This document shows, one piece after another, positions 28,005-37,901 of a stretch of 64,000 nucleotides of DNA (positions are counted from its first letter, which is position 1; every line of letters starts with the position of its first letter). A program made the position numbers and the translations under genes. A model generated the notes under the pieces. The model had not been told where the DNA came from, ran no database searches, and was given only the letters and a program-made list of their open reading frames with translations. This DNA comes from Selenomonas sp. (GTDB taxonomy: Bacteria; Bacillota; Negativicutes; Selenomonadales; Selenomonadaceae): the NCBI GenBank assembly GCA_018052705.1, contig JAGPMW010000007.1, positions 29,019 through 93,018 on the forward strand, in the 5' to 3' direction.

Positions 28005-28463
28005 ATGGCACAAACATTTACCATGGGTGACCTGAAACAGCGTCTGCAGGCGCGTCAACATAAGATGACGCCGCAGCGGCAGACTGTTCTGCAGGTATTT
28101 CTGGATCATCCGGGTACGCATCTCTCAGCTGAGGACGTGCATGACATCCTGCGTCAGAATAAATCGGAAATTGGTCTGGCAACGGTTTACCGTAGTCTGG
28201 AATTGCTGTCGGATCTGGGCATCCTGCAGAAGATGGAGTTCGGTGACGGCTGCAGCCGCTATGAGGTCAATACGACGGACCCGTCAGAACATCATCATCA
28301 TCATCTGATCTGCACGAAGTGCGGCAAGGTGACGGAGTTTGAGGATGATCTGCTGGAAAATCTGGAGGCAGATATTCAGGAAAAGATGGGCTTCAAGGTT
28401 GAGAATCATCAGGTGAAGTTCTATGGAATCTGCAAGGAGTGTCAGAAATCTGTTGAAGGTTAA
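28005..28463 (+). CDS. Fur-family metal-dependent regulator
   Basis: A 152-residue ferric-uptake-regulator family protein with N-terminal winged helix (KMTPQRQTVLQVFLDHPG, GLATVYRSLELLSDLGI) and a C-terminal dimer domain with the His run HHHHHLICTKCGKV, the second metal-site region, and CKEC, giving two CxxC pairs for a structural zinc. Fur itself, PerR and Zur cannot be separated on sight, although the two CxxC pairs suit any of the three. It is the first gene of an operon that includes hemZ. Confidence 0.9.
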   Translation: MAQTFTMGDLKQRLQARQHKMTPQRQTVLQVFLDHPGTHLSAEDVHDILRQNKSEIGLATVYRSLELLSDLGILQKMEFGDGCSRYEVNTTDPSEHHHHHLICTKCGKVTEFEDDLLENLEADIQEKMGFKVENHQVKFYGICKECQKSVEG

Positions 28464-30000
28464 TATATTTACGCTCAATACGAAAAAGGAAATCATCTCC
28501 AAGATTACCCGTGAGGTATTGAGTCTGTTCAAGGTAGAGATTACGGGGCGGCGCGGAGAAGCAGACTATGTACAGCTGTCGGTTGTGAACCATCGGCTGC
28601 CGGCGCTGGAGCAGGCAGAGGCACATGATGGTGCGCTGGTCCGGATGCAGACGACGCTGATGCTCTTTGCCGCTGACGGCAGCTGCCAGAAGTACCAGCG
28701 GACAGAGGCCGGCAAGCCTGATGAGCTTGAGCGGGCGGCAATTAACCGGACGATCAAGCTGAATCTATATCGTATCTTTTGCCAAGAACTTGGAATGCCC
28801 CAGGCGCCCTGGGGCATTCTGCATGGTGTGCGGCCGACCAAGATTGTTCATCGCTGGATTACCTATGGGCTGGATGAGGCGTCGATTGTCACGCGGCTGA
28901 TGCGTGACTTTGCCTGCAGTGAGGATAAGGCGAGGGTAATTACCCCTATGGCGTTCCGGCAGCTGCCATTCCTGAACTCTTCCCATGAGAAGACGGTCAG
29001 CGTTTATGTGGGAATCCCGTTCTGTCTGACCCGTTGCCTGTACTGCTCATTTCCGTCCAATATCCTGCCACCCGATCATACACTGCGGCAGTTTATGACA
29101 GTTCTGCAGAAGGACATCGAGGCGGCCAAAGAGGCTGTCAGGGAGCACGGCTTTACGGTCCAGAATATCTATGTGGGCGGCGGTACGCCAACGGCACTGC
29201 CGGATGCGTATTTTGCAAGTATGCTGCAGATGGTATATAATTCATTCTATGGGCCCAAGATCGTGGAGTTCACTGTTGAGGCCGGACGTCCGGACAGCAT
29301 CACGCCCGCCAAGATTGAGACGATGAAACGTCTTCAGGTCAGTCGTGTGAGCGTGAACCCGCAGACCATGCAGGAACGAACGCTCCGGGTCATTGGCCGG
29401 CAGCATACGCCGGAAGATGTGGTGGAGATGTATCGGGCATTACGCGAGGCAGGAATCCCACATATCAATATGGATCTGATTCTCGGACTGCCGGGAGAAA
29501 CGGCCGGGGATGTCCGGGATACGATGGAGAAGGTCACGGCACTTGCTCCAGACGATATCACATTGCATGCGCTTGCGCTCAAGCGTGGTTCACGGCTGCG
29601 CCTCATTATGGAGCAGCGGCAGGTTGATCTTCCGGATGGCGAGGAGACCCGCAGAATGTCCGAAATTGCAATGGACTATATGGCAAGGTATGACTACAAG
29701 CCATATTATCTTTATCGTCAGGGTTATATGGCCGGCGATCTCGAGAATGTAGGCTGCTGTCATACGGGAGCTGAAGGCATGTACAACATCCAGATCATGG
29801 AGGAACATCAGACCATCATTGGTATTGGCGGGGCGGCTACGACGAAGGTCGTAGATTTCCGGCGCAAGAGGATGAAGTCCTCATTTAATGCCAAGGACCT
29901 CGTGACCTATTTGCGTGATGTGGATCTATATATCGAAAAACGTAGGAATCTTTTAGAGGAAGCCTACGGAAAAGAGGGGAAATCGACGAATGTTAACTAA
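28453..30000 (+). CDS. hemZ: Oxygen-independent coproporphyrinogen oxidase-like radical SAM protein HemZ
   Basis: A 515-residue radical SAM protein of the HemZ/HemN family. The N-terminal domain of about 160 residues is typical of HemZ. The cluster motif CLTRCLYCSF (CxxxCxYC) is near residue 190 and GGGTPTAL near 245. The start is uncertain: TTG at 28453 gives a lead like other HemZ proteins, AAGGAG lies further upstream than ideal, and ATG at 28423 would lie deeper inside fur. It overlaps fur and hisS by 11 bases each, implying tight coupling. Confidence 0.88.
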   Translation: MKVNIFTLNTKKEIISKITREVLSLFKVEITGRRGEADYVQLSVVNHRLPALEQAEAHDGALVRMQTTLMLFAADGSCQKYQRTEAGKPDELERAAINRTIKLNLYRIFCQELGMPQAPWGILHGVRPTKIVHRWITYGLDEASIVTRLMRDFACSEDKARVITPMAFRQLPFLNSSHEKTVSVYVGIPFCLTRCLYCSFPSNILPPDHTLRQFMTVLQKDIEAAKEAVREHGFTVQNIYVGGGTPTALPDAYFASMLQMVYNSFYGPKIVEFTVEAGRPDSITPAKIETMKRLQVSRVSVNPQTMQERTLRVIGRQHTPEDVVEMYRALREAGIPHINMDLILGLPGETAGDVRDTMEKVTALAPDDITLHALALKRGSRLRLIMEQRQVDLPDGEETRRMSEIAMDYMARYDYKPYYLYRQGYMAGDLENVGCCHTGAEGMYNIQIMEEHQTIIGIGGAATTKVVDFRRKRMKSSFNAKDLVTYLRDVDLYIEKRRNLLEEAYGKEGKSTNVN

Positions 30001-31255
30001 TGCCCCACGGGGAACCAAGGATATTCTGCCCGACAGCGTCGGCGAATGGAACTATGTAGAAGCAAAAATTCGTGAGCTCTGCAGCCGCTATGGCTATCAG
30101 GAAATACGGACGCCGATGTTCGAGCATACGGAGCTTTTCCATCGTGGCATTGGTGAAGGCACCGATGTAGTCGATAAGGAAATGTATACGTTCAAGGACC
30201 GTGGCGACCGCAGCATTACGTTGCGCCCGGAGAATACGGCTTCGGCTGTGCGGGCCTATCTGCAGAACAAGCTCTATGGCGATAACAGCCTGACGAAGCT
30301 TTTCTATATCGGCTCAATGTTCCGCTATGACCGGCCGCAGGCTGGCCGTATGCGTGAATTCCATCAGTTTGGTGTCGAGGCACTGGGTGAGGAGAATCCG
30401 GCTGTCGATGCAGAGATTATCATGCTGGCGATGGATTTCCTGCAGTCACTGGGCCTTAGGGACCTGAAGCTGTCGTTGAACTCGGTTGGCTGCCCGAAAT
30501 GCCGTCCGGTCTATCGGAAGGTCCTGCAGGATTACTTCCGGGATAAGCTCGATGTGCTCTGTGATGACTGCAAGGATCGTTTTGAGCGCAGCCCGCTGCG
30601 TATTCTCGACTGCAAGGCCGATGCGCATCAGCCGTTCATGGCCGATGCACCGAAGATTACGGACTGTCTCTGCGAGGAATGTCAGGATCACTTCCATAAA
30701 GTTCAGGAGTATCTGACACAGGCTGGTGTAGCCTTTGAACTCGATGCCCGTCTCGTCCGTGGACTTGACTACTATACGAAGACCGCTTTTGAGGTCAAGT
30801 ATGCACCGCTGGGGGCACAGAGCGCGGTAGCCGGTGGCGGCCGCTATGATGGACTGATTGAGGAGGTCGGCGGCAATTCAACCCCGGCAGTAGGGTTTGC
30901 GACAGGACTTGAGCGTGTATTGCTTGCGCTCGAGAAGCAGGGGCTTCTGCCAGAGATGGATAAGGCGACGGATGCTTTTGTCGTGGCGCTGGGCGAGTCT
31001 GCTCAGGGACCAGCGTTCCAGATCCTGACGAAGCTTCGTCAGGCAGGTATTCGGGCTGGGATGGACTATGCCGGCCGGAGTATGAAGGCCCAGATGAAAC
31101 AGGCAAATAAGGCTGGTGCCCGTTTTGCGCTGATCATCGGTGAAGATGAAGTCAAAGAATCCTGCGTGCAGCTCAAGGATATGGAAAAGAGCGAGCAACA
31201 AAAGGTTTCTTTTGATAATATAATTGAAAAGCTAAGTGCTGAGGTGAGAGGTTAA
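29990..31255 (+). CDS. hisS: Histidyl-tRNA synthetase
   Basis: A 421-residue class II synthetase. Motif 2 is [18 protein letters not shown] near residue 110; histidine-binding motifs are [14 protein letters not shown] and [14 protein letters not shown]; the C-terminal anticodon-binding domain carries [26 protein letters not shown] precedes the ATG. hisS and aspS are adjacent, the common Firmicute order, sharing the A of TAATGG at 31255. Confidence 0.97.
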   Translation: MLTNAPRGTKDILPDSVGEWNYVEAKIRELCSRYGYQEIRTPMFEHTELFHRGIGEGTDVVDKEMYTFKDRGDRSITLRPENTASAVRAYLQNKLYGDNSLTKLFYIGSMFRYDRPQAGRMREFHQFGVEALGEENPAVDAEIIMLAMDFLQSLGLRDLKLSLNSVGCPKCRPVYRKVLQDYFRDKLDVLCDDCKDRFERSPLRILDCKADAHQPFMADAPKITDCLCEECQDHFHKVQEYLTQAGVAFELDARLVRGLDYYTKTAFEVKYAPLGAQSAVAGGGRYDGLIEEVGGNSTPAVGFATGLERVLLALEKQGLLPEMDKATDAFVVALGESAQGPAFQILTKLRQAGIRAGMDYAGRSMKAQMKQANKAGARFALIIGEDEVKESCVQLKDMEKSEQQKVSFDNIIEKLSAEVRG

Positions 31256-33063
31256 TGGAAACATTACAAGGAATGAAGCGCGACCATCATTGTGGCGAGC
31301 TTCGCAAAGCAGACGTTGACCAGGAAGTCATACTCTGCGGCTGGGTATCCCGCCGCCGTGATCATGGCGGACTGATCTTCGTAGACATGCGCGACCGTTC
31401 TGGTTTTACGCAGGTTGTCTTCGATGAGGCATCTATGAGCGAGGGAACGTTCCACAAGGCCGAGTCGCTGCGCAACGAGTTCTGCATCGCGGTTCGCGGC
31501 AAGGTCCGTGCCCGCAGCGCGGAGACGGTCAATGCGAACATCGAGACTGGCGAGATTGAAGTGGTCTGCGTGGAACTGCGCGTCCTCAATAAGTCCAAGA
31601 CGCCGCCGTTCTACATTCAGGATGATGTCGATGTCGATGAGATGGTGCGCATGAAGTACCGTTATCTTGACTTGCGCCGTCCGGAGATGCAGAAGAACAT
31701 TATCCTTCGCCATCGTGTGACGAAGATCATGCGCGATTTCTTTGACCGCAATGATTTCCTCGAAATCGAGACGCCGATGCTCTGCAAGAGCACGCCGGAA
31801 GGTGCACGTGACTTCCTCGTGCCGAGCCGTGTCAATCCGGGTGAGTTCTATGCTTTGCCGCAGTCCCCGCAGATCTTCAAGCAGATCCTGCAGGTATCCG
31901 GCTTTGAGAAGTACTTCCAGATTGTTCGCTGCTTCCGTGATGAGGATCTGCGTGCTGACCGCCAGCCGGAGTTCACGCAGCTCGATATCGAGATGTCCTT
32001 CATGGATCAGAATGATATCCTGACTTTGATGGAATCCATGACCAAGGAGCTCTTCGAGAAGGCCATCGGTGCCAAAGTTGAGACGCCGTTTGAGCGTATG
32101 GACTGGGATATGGCAATGGATAAGTATGGCTCGGATAAGCCTGACCTCCGCTTTGATATGCCGCTCATGGATATCTCTGAGTATGTACAGGGCTCAGAGT
32201 TCAAGGTATTCAATGCGGTTATCGGTAGTGGCGGCATGGTCAAGTGCATCAAGGTGGATGGCTATGCGGACATTCCGCGCCGCCGCCTCGACGATCTGGT
32301 CAAGTTCGTCCAGATCTATGGTGCCAAGGGCCTTGCCTGGATCCAGTATACGGAAGAAGGCATCAAGAGTCCGTTCAAGAAGTTCTACAGCGACGAGACG
32401 TTCGCCAAGATTGCTGAGGTTACGGGCGCCAAGACGGGCGACCTGCTGCTGGTTGTTGCTGATCAGCGTCTCGTGGTCGATACGGCTCTAGGCCAGCTCC
32501 GTCTGGAAATGGGCAAAGAGCGCGATCTTATCGATCCGGATGCACTGCGTTTCCTGTGGGTTGTTGACTTCCCGATGTACGAATGGAGCGAGGAAGAGAA
32601 ACGCTGGAAGGCAATGCATCATCCGTTCACCGCACCGCGCGATGAGGATATCCAGTATCTGCAGTCCGACCCGGGCCGCGTGAAGGCGAATGCTTATGAT
32701 ATGGTCCTCAACGGTGTTGAGGTTGGCGGCGGTTCGCTGCGTATCTACAATGCTGAGCTGCAGGAGAAGGTTTTCGAGTCTCTCGGGCTTACGCCAGAGG
32801 AAGCACATCAGAAGTTTGGCTTCATGATGGATGCTTTCGAGTATGGCACGCCGCCACATGGCGGACTGGCTTTCGGACTGGATCGTCTGGTTATGCTTAT
32901 GGCCAAGCGCGCATCCATCCGCGACGTCATTGCTTTCCCGAAGAATCAGAGTGCACGCGATGTGATGTCGAATGCACCGTCGCCGGTTGATGATAAGCAG
33001 CTCCGTGAGCTGTCCATCCGTACGGCTGTCAAGAAAAAAGAGAATAAGCCGGAAAACCAGTAA
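31255..33063 (+). CDS. aspS: Aspartyl-tRNA synthetase
   Basis: A 602-residue bacterial-type class IIb synthetase with an N-terminal OB-fold anticodon-binding domain ([20 protein letters not shown]), catalytic core motif 2 [18 protein letters not shown], the GAD insertion domain of bacterial AspRS, and motif 3 [13 protein letters not shown]. Whether it is discriminating or also charges tRNA-Asn cannot be told from sequence by eye. It ends the operon, with a terminator 25 bases after the stop. Confidence 0.97.
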   Translation: METLQGMKRDHHCGELRKADVDQEVILCGWVSRRRDHGGLIFVDMRDRSGFTQVVFDEASMSEGTFHKAESLRNEFCIAVRGKVRARSAETVNANIETGEIEVVCVELRVLNKSKTPPFYIQDDVDVDEMVRMKYRYLDLRRPEMQKNIILRHRVTKIMRDFFDRNDFLEIETPMLCKSTPEGARDFLVPSRVNPGEFYALPQSPQIFKQILQVSGFEKYFQIVRCFRDEDLRADRQPEFTQLDIEMSFMDQNDILTLMESMTKELFEKAIGAKVETPFERMDWDMAMDKYGSDKPDLRFDMPLMDISEYVQGSEFKVFNAVIGSGGMVKCIKVDGYADIPRRRLDDLVKFVQIYGAKGLAWIQYTEEGIKSPFKKFYSDETFAKIAEVTGAKTGDLLLVVADQRLVVDTALGQLRLEMGKERDLIDPDALRFLWVVDFPMYEWSEEEKRWKAMHHPFTAPRDEDIQYLQSDPGRVKANAYDMVLNGVEVGGGSLRIYNAELQEKVFESLGLTPEEAHQKFGFMMDAFEYGTPPHGGLAFGLDRLVMLMAKRASIRDVIAFPKNQSARDVMSNAPSPVDDKQLRELSIRTAVKKKENKPENQ

Positions 33064-33087
33064 GGTTTCTTGCGATATTGAGTGGGG

Positions 33088-33120
33088 GGGAGCGTCGTAC
33101 ATTGACGCTCCCTTCTTTTT
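33088..33120 (+). terminator. Intrinsic terminator after aspS
   Basis: GGGAGCGTC pairs with GACGCTCCC around a 7-base loop and is followed by TTCTTTTT. Confidence 0.9.
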
Positions 33121-33171
33121 GTAGTAAACTAATTCAATATGGGTATTTATGAAATTACTGGAGGGAACAGT

Positions 33172-33897
33172 GTGTCCAATAAGGTAGAGATCCTGGGAGT
33201 AGCAGTAGATTCCATCACCATGAATGAAGCTGTAGCTCAGGTGGAGAACTATATGGATGAGCGGGCCGGCGTGCTCATTGCGACGGCGAATGCAGAGATG
33301 ATCATGCGGGCGACGCATGATGAGGAGCTCTTCCATATCCTTAATGATGCCGCATTGGTGGTGCCGGACGGCGCAGGCACCGTATGGGCTGCCCGTCATC
33401 TGGGATATGCCATGCCGGAGCGTGTAGCTGGCTATGATATGGCGCAGGAGCTCATGAAACGCGCGCCGATGAACCATCGCCGGATTTTTTTCTTCGGTTC
33501 GGCACCGGGAGTTGCGGACAAGGCCAGGGCAAAGGCTGAGGAACTGTATCCGGGCATAGAGATTGTCGGGACGCGCAATGGTTTCTTTACGGAGAAGGAT
33601 GAGCTGGAGATTATCGAGGAAATCCGGGCAGCGAAGCCGGATTTGCTTTTGGCCGCACTTGGGGTGCCAAAACAGGAGAAATGGCTCTATAAGCATCAGG
33701 CAGAGCTGGGTGTTCCTGTGGCCATCGGGGTCGGTGGTACGCTGGATGTCATGGCTGGTGTCATGAAGCGTGCACCGCGCTGGATGCAGAAGGCGAAGTT
33801 GGAGTGGTTGTTCCGAGGGGTGCTGCAGCCAAAGCGGGCCGGGCGACTGATTGCTCTGCCGAAGTTTGTCCTGAAGGTTCATCATTCCCGAAAATAA
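33172..33897 (+). CDS. WecG/TagA/CpsF family glycosyltransferase
   Basis: A 241-residue GT26 enzyme, the family that adds N-acetylmannosamine(uronic acid) to lipid-linked GlcNAc in wall teichoic acid or common-antigen synthesis. Family landmarks are ITMNEAVAQVENYM, IATANAEMI, LVVPDGAGTVWAAR with the catalytic Asp, RVAGYDM, FFGSAPGV and LGVPKQEKWL. In a diderm it more likely serves an exopolysaccharide or surface-antigen lipid intermediate; that is inference. The GTG at 33172 follows GGAGGGAACA and gives the family start. Confidence 0.9.
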   Translation: MSNKVEILGVAVDSITMNEAVAQVENYMDERAGVLIATANAEMIMRATHDEELFHILNDAALVVPDGAGTVWAARHLGYAMPERVAGYDMAQELMKRAPMNHRRIFFFGSAPGVADKARAKAEELYPGIEIVGTRNGFFTEKDELEIIEEIRAAKPDLLLAALGVPKQEKWLYKHQAELGVPVAIGVGGTLDVMAGVMKRAPRWMQKAKLEWLFRGVLQPKRAGRLIALPKFVLKVHHSRK

Positions 33898-33908
33898 CCG
33901 GGGACTCA

Positions 33909-33937
33909 TGGACAAAGACTGATGCATCATCTATAAT
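33909..33937 (+). promoter_or_regulatory. Promoter of the psd-pssA-glycosyltransferase operon
   Basis: TGGACA (33909-33914), a 17-base spacer and TATAAT (33932-33937). The transcript would begin at or near a small hairpin, GGGTCAG/CTGACCC (33944-33963), about 50 bases before the psd start, which could protect the 5' end or weakly end upstream transcription. Confidence 0.7.
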
Positions 33938-34012
33938 AATGAAGGGTCAGTACGTGCTGACCCGTTTATCGTGCAATTATTCTACAAAATATAAGAAACA
34001 GGAGGTGGGGGC

Positions 34013-34645
34013 TTGACTCCTATTATTTCCGAAGGGTATTCCTATATTGGCGGCTGTGCAGCGCTGGCGCTGCTTTTGGGCTGGTCGATTCATCCGTATG
34101 TGGCTGTTGTGCCATTGGTGCTGATGCTGTACTTCTGTTATTTCTTTCGCAATCCGAACCGGACGATTCCGATGGATGATTCAGTGGTATTGTCTCCTGC
34201 AGATGGAACTGTCACGGATATTGTTGCTTTGGACACGGATGAGTTCGTCAAAGAGCCTTGCAACAAGGTCATCATATTCATGTCGGTTTTTAACGTGCAT
34301 GTAAACCGCAGTCCGATTCAGGGTCGGATAAAGCTGCAGAAGTATTTCTGCGGACGTTTTCGTCCGGCTTATAAAGATACTGTTGGTTTCGAAAATGAGC
34401 ATCATCTTCTCGGTATCGAGAATGACCGTCTTCGTATCAGCGTCAAGCAGATTGCCGGGATACTGGCTCGCCGTATTGTGTCTTACGTGACACTTGATGA
34501 TGAGCTGAAACAGGGAGAGCTCTACGGTATGATTAAATTCGGTTCCTGCCTGGAAGTCGTGATGCCGAAACATGTTGAAATTGCCGTGACCAAGGGGCAG
34601 AAGGTTGTTGGCGGACAAACAATACTCGGGAGGATTAAAGACTGA
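34013..34645 (+). CDS. psd: Phosphatidylserine decarboxylase, short type
   Basis: A 210-residue proenzyme with two N-terminal membrane segments (about residues 8-45), then SPADGTVT, FNVHVNRSP and the self-cleavage region MIKFGSC, where the Gly-Ser bond is cut to make the pyruvoyl group. The F-G-S form is usual for the short class found in many non-enteric bacteria. It converts phosphatidylserine to phosphatidylethanolamine. The start is TTG at 34013 after AGGAGGTGGGGGC. Its stop shares a base with the pssA ATG, so the two steps of PE synthesis are coupled. Confidence 0.92.
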   Translation: MTPIISEGYSYIGGCAALALLLGWSIHPYVAVVPLVLMLYFCYFFRNPNRTIPMDDSVVLSPADGTVTDIVALDTDEFVKEPCNKVIIFMSVFNVHVNRSPIQGRIKLQKYFCGRFRPAYKDTVGFENEHHLLGIENDRLRISVKQIAGILARRIVSYVTLDDELKQGELYGMIKFGSCLEVVMPKHVEIAVTKGQKVVGGQTILGRIKD

Positions 34646-35355
34646 TGGACTATCGACATTTTTTACCGAATCTGTGTACATCAATGAATCTTGTTTTTGG
34701 TGTATGCTCCCTTCTTTCAACATACAGCGGAGACCTGGTCTGGGGCTCTCTCTTTATTCTGTTGGCATTGGTCGCTGACGGTCTCGATGGGCGCACGGCC
34801 CGCTTCTTTGGTGTTTCAAGCGAGATGGGCAAGGAAATGGATTCGCTTTGTGATCTTGGCTCTTTTGGTATTGCACCGGGATTTCTGGCATGGGCGTTTG
34901 TACTGCACAACTATGGGCTTCTGGGGATAGCAGTCGTTGTCCTGTTCGCAGTCTGTGGTATGTGGCGGCTGGCCCGTTTCAATGTCAACGCGAGCGTGGT
35001 GCATGGTTATTTCATGGGACTGGCCATTCCGGCAGGCGGCAATATCGTTGCCATGACGACGCTGCTGTTTGTGACGATGGGCATTAACCCACTGTCGTTT
35101 GGTCTGGCATATCCGATTATCATGGCGATTGTCGGCTATCTGATGGTCAGCCACGTGCATTATCCAAATTTCAAGGGCGATGGTGCAGAGCCATTTTATC
35201 TGGTCTCCAAACTGGTCGCTGTCCTGCTGTTCGCCGGAATTCTCTGGTATGGTCATACGGCGCTGTTGCCGGCACTGGCTGTAGCGGTGTTCTGCACCTA
35301 TGCGGTCGCAGGTATTCTCAATACGATTGTTGCGTTGTTTGCAAAGGAAGGCTGA
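34645..35355 (+). CDS. pssA: CDP-diacylglycerol-serine O-phosphatidyltransferase
   Basis: A 236-residue integral membrane CDP-alcohol phosphatidyltransferase making phosphatidylserine. The family signature is read in DGLDGRTAR, then G-KEMDSLCD (D-G-x2-A-R-x8-G-x3-D-x3-D, with Gly supplied by EMG), near residues 48-70. About seven further hydrophobic segments follow. The length fits the short Bacillus-type PssA. Confidence 0.94.
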   Translation: MDYRHFLPNLCTSMNLVFGVCSLLSTYSGDLVWGSLFILLALVADGLDGRTARFFGVSSEMGKEMDSLCDLGSFGIAPGFLAWAFVLHNYGLLGIAVVVLFAVCGMWRLARFNVNASVVHGYFMGLAIPAGGNIVAMTTLLFVTMGINPLSFGLAYPIIMAIVGYLMVSHVHYPNFKGDGAEPFYLVSKLVAVLLFAGILWYGHTALLPALAVAVFCTYAVAGILNTIVALFAKEG

Positions 35356-35361
35356 TGATTT

Positions 35362-36630
35362 TTGACACATCCATTTGACATCATCATGGTGCCGATGCAG
35401 ATTTTGATATTCCTGTTTACCTTGTATTTTTTTATTATTGGTTTCTGCGGCATGTGGCGGCGGAAAGAGAATAAGATCAAGACGGCGAAGAAGACTTTTG
35501 CCCTGGTGGTGGCTGCACATAATGAGCATGCGGTTATCGGCCAGCTGGTACAGAATCTCAATCAGCTTAATTATCCGAAGGATATGTTCGATATCCATGT
35601 GATTGCGGATAATTGCTCCGATAATACGGCTGAAATTGCCCGCAATGCCGGGGCACTGGTTCATGAACGTACGCATCCAACCAAGAAGAGCAAGGGCTAT
35701 GCACTGGACTGGATGTTTGACCGTCTGTTCAAGCAGGAGAAGCAGTACGATGCTGTCTGCGTTTTCGACGCCGACAACCTTGTACATCCGCAGTTCCTTA
35801 TGGAGATGAATAATCGTCTCTGCAAGGGCGATAAAGTTATCCAGGGGTATATGGATGCCAAGAATCCGTATGATACCTGGGTATCTGGCACCTTTGCCAT
35901 TGCTTTTTGGGTCATCTGCCATATCTCACATCTGGCTAAATCCAATATCGGGCTGTCGGCGTGTCTTGGTGGCACGGGCATGTGCTTTGATACGGAGGTT
36001 CTCAAACGCCATGGCTGGCAGGCAACCTGCCTGACAGAGGATATGGAGTTTACCATGAAATGCATGGCGGAGGGAATCAAGACCAGCTGGGCACATGATG
36101 CGATTATCTACGACGAGAAGCCACTGACATTCAAGCAGTCGTGGAATCAGCGCCGCCGCTGGGCACAAGGACAGTTTGATGTTGGCAACCGGTTTATCCC
36201 GAAGATGCTGGCAGCTGGCTGGAAGCACAAGGACATCCGCATGTGGGATGAGTGCATCTATCTGATGCAGCCGCATTTCCTGATGATCTCGACGATTTTC
36301 ATCATTATCAGTTACCTGCAGCTGGGATTTGAGCCATTCTACACCAACATCTACAATTTCATGCCATCGCAGCTCATGACCGCGATTATGCTGGGGCAGT
36401 ACATCCTGCCGATGATTATTCTCATCAAGATTCGCGCAAAGTGGAAATCCTGGCTGTACATGCTGCTGTATCCAGTGTTCATCTATTCCTGGATTCCGAT
36501 TATTTTCCTCGGTTTCATCCATCGGAATGAGCATGAATGGAGTCATACGCAGCATACCCGGGCAATGAGTATGGACGATATCGTCGGCAATGTAAAAAAT
36601 ACAAAGACAATTGAGCGCACCGACCGCTGA
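35362..36630 (+). CDS. Membrane GT2-family glycosyltransferase
   Basis: A 422-residue processive-type glycosyltransferase. One N-terminal transmembrane helix (about residues 9-30) precedes a GT-A domain with VVAAHNEHAVIG, VIADNCSDNTAEIA, VFDADNLVHP (DxD-like), TEDMEF and the product-channel motif QRRRWAQGQ. At least three C-terminal transmembrane helices follow. This resembles cellulose/hyaluronan-synthase-like and N-acetylglucosaminyltransferase (IcaA-like) enzymes; the sugar is unknown. TTG start at 35362. It sits with phospholipid genes, so envelope glycan or glycolipid synthesis is likely. Confidence 0.85.
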   Translation: MTHPFDIIMVPMQILIFLFTLYFFIIGFCGMWRRKENKIKTAKKTFALVVAAHNEHAVIGQLVQNLNQLNYPKDMFDIHVIADNCSDNTAEIARNAGALVHERTHPTKKSKGYALDWMFDRLFKQEKQYDAVCVFDADNLVHPQFLMEMNNRLCKGDKVIQGYMDAKNPYDTWVSGTFAIAFWVICHISHLAKSNIGLSACLGGTGMCFDTEVLKRHGWQATCLTEDMEFTMKCMAEGIKTSWAHDAIIYDEKPLTFKQSWNQRRRWAQGQFDVGNRFIPKMLAAGWKHKDIRMWDECIYLMQPHFLMISTIFIIISYLQLGFEPFYTNIYNFMPSQLMTAIMLGQYILPMIILIKIRAKWKSWLYMLLYPVFIYSWIPIIFLGFIHRNEHEWSHTQHTRAMSMDDIVGNVKNTKTIERTDR

Positions 36631-36635
36631 AAAAG

Positions 36636-36660
36636 ACCTCCCTCATCGAGGGAGGTTTTG
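36636..36660 (+). terminator. Intrinsic terminator
   Basis: ACCTCCCTC pairs with GAGGGAGGT around a 3-base loop, followed by a short T-run. It ends the psd operon. Confidence 0.85.
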
Positions 36661-36692
36661 CATTAGAAAATTAAAACTGAAGGAGAATAAGT

Positions 36693-37070
36693 ATGTATAC
36701 ATTAAAGGTAGAAGGGGCCTTCGAAGCGGCCCACAAGATTACTGGGTATCCCGGAAAATGCGCGCGCCTGCATGGCCATAACTGGGTGGTTGAGGCTGTG
36801 GTAAAAGGGACTGAACTCGATGAACTGGGGATGCTGGTGGACTTCACCGTTGTCAAGAAGGCACTGAAGGACACGCTGGATCGTTTTGATCATCGTTATC
36901 TGAATGAGCTGGAGCCGTTTTGCAGCGGTACGAACCCTACGGCCGAAAATCTGGCGCGTGTTATTTTCGAGGAGCTGACCGGTCATGAGGCGTTTACCCG
37001 TGACAGTGAGCTGGCTGCGATCACGGTCTTTGAATCGCCGAAGTCCAGCGTGACCTTTACAAAGGATTGA
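36693..37070 (+). CDS. queD: 6-carboxy-5,6,7,8-tetrahydropterin synthase QueD
   Basis: A 125-residue enzyme making 6-carboxytetrahydropterin from dihydroneopterin triphosphate in queuosine synthesis. Zinc-binding histidines are seen in FEAAHK and LHGHNW, the catalytic Cys in GKCARLHGH, and FDHRYLNE follows. AAGGAG precedes the ATG. Twelve bases separate it from queE. No preQ1 riboswitch was found in the 30-base leader, and no clear promoter, so read-through from upstream is possible. Confidence 0.95.
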   Translation: MYTLKVEGAFEAAHKITGYPGKCARLHGHNWVVEAVVKGTELDELGMLVDFTVVKKALKDTLDRFDHRYLNELEPFCSGTNPTAENLARVIFEELTGHEAFTRDSELAAITVFESPKSSVTFTKD

Positions 37071-37082
37071 GGACGGCAGACG

Positions 37083-37814
37083 ATGAAAGAGAACTTGATT
37101 GAGATATTCTCCTCGATTCAGGGAGAGGGAAAATATGTAGGCTGCCGTCAGGTCTTCGTGCGTTTCGAGGGGTGCAACCTCGACTGCAGTTACTGTGATA
37201 CGGAAAATGTGCCGGGAAGTCATGCCGTCTGTCAATCGGAGACACGGGCAGGCAGCCGGGAGTTCGTTGCGCTGCCAAATCCACTGCCGATAGAGACTGT
37301 CGCGGCTAAGATCAATGCCATGCTGCAGGAAGTTCCGCATCAGGCAGTCAGTTTCACGGGTGGCGAACCGCTGCTGCATGTACCTTTCATCCGGGCCTTG
37401 GCTGGGCAGCTGCAGACGAAGTTCTTTCTTGAGACAAATGGTACACTTGACCAGCCGCTGGCGGACTGCATTGATGTTTGCGATATTATCAGTATGGATA
37501 TTAAGCTGCCCAGTATCGTGAGCCAGCCCCAATGGGAGGCACACCGCCGCTTCATCGCGATTGCGCGGCAGAAGGACCTCTATATCAAGCTGGTGGTGGC
37601 TGCTGAAACGACAAGGGAGGAGTTTCAGCAGGCCGTCGATCTAGTGGCGGAAACGGCACCGGAGACGTTATTCATTATTCAGCCTGTGACACCTTTTGGC
37701 GGATGTCAGGCCGCCAGTCCGGAACAGATTCTCCGGTGTCAGGATTATGCGCTCTCCAGACTGGCTGATGTACGTGTTATCCCCCAGACACATAAAATGA
37801 TTGGTCAGATCTGA
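37083..37814 (+). CDS. queE: 7-carboxy-7-deazaguanine synthase QueE
   Basis: A 243-residue radical SAM enzyme that converts carboxytetrahydropterin to 7-carboxy-7-deazaguanine. The N-terminus has [17 protein letters not shown], then the cluster motif [10 protein letters not shown] (CxxxCxxC; residues about 31-40) and [10 protein letters not shown] segment of about 25 residues between the cluster motif and the GGEP region resembles the longer QueE subclass. queC and queF are not in this window. Confidence 0.95.
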   Translation: MKENLIEIFSSIQGEGKYVGCRQVFVRFEGCNLDCSYCDTENVPGSHAVCQSETRAGSREFVALPNPLPIETVAAKINAMLQEVPHQAVSFTGGEPLLHVPFIRALAGQLQTKFFLETNGTLDQPLADCIDVCDIISMDIKLPSIVSQPQWEAHRRFIAIARQKDLYIKLVVAAETTREEFQQAVDLVAETAPETLFIIQPVTPFGGCQAASPEQILRCQDYALSRLADVRVIPQTHKMIGQI

Positions 37815-37831
37815 TTTTTGGTTTGCAACAC

Positions 37832-37866
37832 AAAAAAAGCTCCGCGGCTGCGGAGCTTTTTTTTGA
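37832..37866. terminator. Bidirectional terminator between queE and the carboxyltransferase gene
   Basis: AAAAAAAGCTCCGC and GCGGAGCTTTTTTTT form a GC-rich stem with A-run before and T-run after. It serves queE on plus and the 37902-39290 gene on minus. Confidence 0.92.
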
Positions 37867-37901
37867 CTTTAGGAATACCGGGGTGTGACAGAATGTCTTA
37901 A

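Noticed and set aside
32488..33930. 480-codon minus-strand open frame across aspS and the GT26 gene
   Set aside because: It spans two real genes and a terminator on the other strand and has low-complexity His/Leu-rich composition typical of antisense frames.
36661..36692. preQ1 riboswitch before queD
   Set aside because: Only about 30 bases lie between the upstream terminator and queD, and no preQ1 aptamer pattern is seen.
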